NCBI GenBank assembly: GCA_945938205.1
Contig: CAMEUL010000011.1
Location: 1 to 13,380 of the forward strand
Origin: an uncultured Traorella sp.
GTDB lineage: Bacteria; Bacillota_I; Bacilli_A; Erysipelotrichales; Erysipelotrichaceae
Length of the DNA stretch: 13,380 nucleotides
Direction of reading: 5' to 3'
Position 1 is the first letter of the stretch, and every line of letters begins with the position of its first letter. Below the pieces are notes generated by a model that did no database searches, was not told the origin of the DNA, and saw nothing but the letters and a program-made list of their open reading frames with translations. Of this stretch, positions 13,357 through 13,380 are shown piece by piece. A program made the position numbers and the translations under genes.

Positions 13357-13380
13357 CTATTTGTTATATCTAAAGAACAT

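Overview
The window is about 13.4 kb of low-GC, AT-rich DNA from a Gram-positive (Bacillota-type) anaerobe. Strong AGGAGG-type ribosome binding sites, SigA-like promoters, Sec and lipoprotein signal peptides, and a rubredoxin/rubrerythrin/CoA-disulfide-reductase peroxide defence operon support this. Clostridia or Erysipelotrichia are the likeliest homes, but that placement is inference from gene content and not from a marker gene.

Layout. (1) 1-656, minus strand: the N-terminal half of purA (adenylosuccinate synthetase), cut by the window edge. (2) 657-3000: an AT-rich accessory segment between purA and pyrG. It holds an overlapping gene pair, a Sec-secreted protein with a striking amphipathic beta pattern followed by a small lipoprotein. 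Two decayed copies of another small lipoprotein gene flank the pair and share a ~157-bp, ~96% identical direct repeat. (3) 2950-4769: pyrG (CTP synthase), read from a near-consensus promoter through a ~180-nt leader that contains a strong intrinsic terminator just before the ribosome binding site, so the gene looks attenuation-controlled. (4) 4817-6878: a GNAT acetyltransferase, a nitroreductase, and a nucleoside-diphosphate-sugar-epimerase-like gene whose frame is intact except for two nonsense codons, closed by an AT-stem terminator. (5) 6925-12005: a redox block consisting of a DUF134/NifX-like protein, a cysteine-rich Crp/Fnr-family regulator, a CoA-disulfide reductase-rhodanese fusion, a two-rubredoxin protein, and a ferredoxin-rubredoxin-rubrerythrin-rubredoxin fusion. 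A 7-1-7 palindrome resembling a PerR/Fur-family box lies just upstream of the reductase. (6) 12022-13356: a monocistronic condensation/alcohol-acetyltransferase-fold protein with its own promoter and terminator.

How the genes fit together. The redox block reads as one electron chain: NAD(P)H to the FAD reductase, to rubredoxin domains, to the diiron rubrerythrin, to H2O2. A Crp/Fnr protein and probably a Fur-family repressor would control it. purA and pyrG are housekeeping nucleotide genes. The most unusual parts are the secreted-protein/lipoprotein pair framed by recent direct repeats, and the pyrG leader. No RNA genes, CRISPR arrays, transposases or phage genes were seen.
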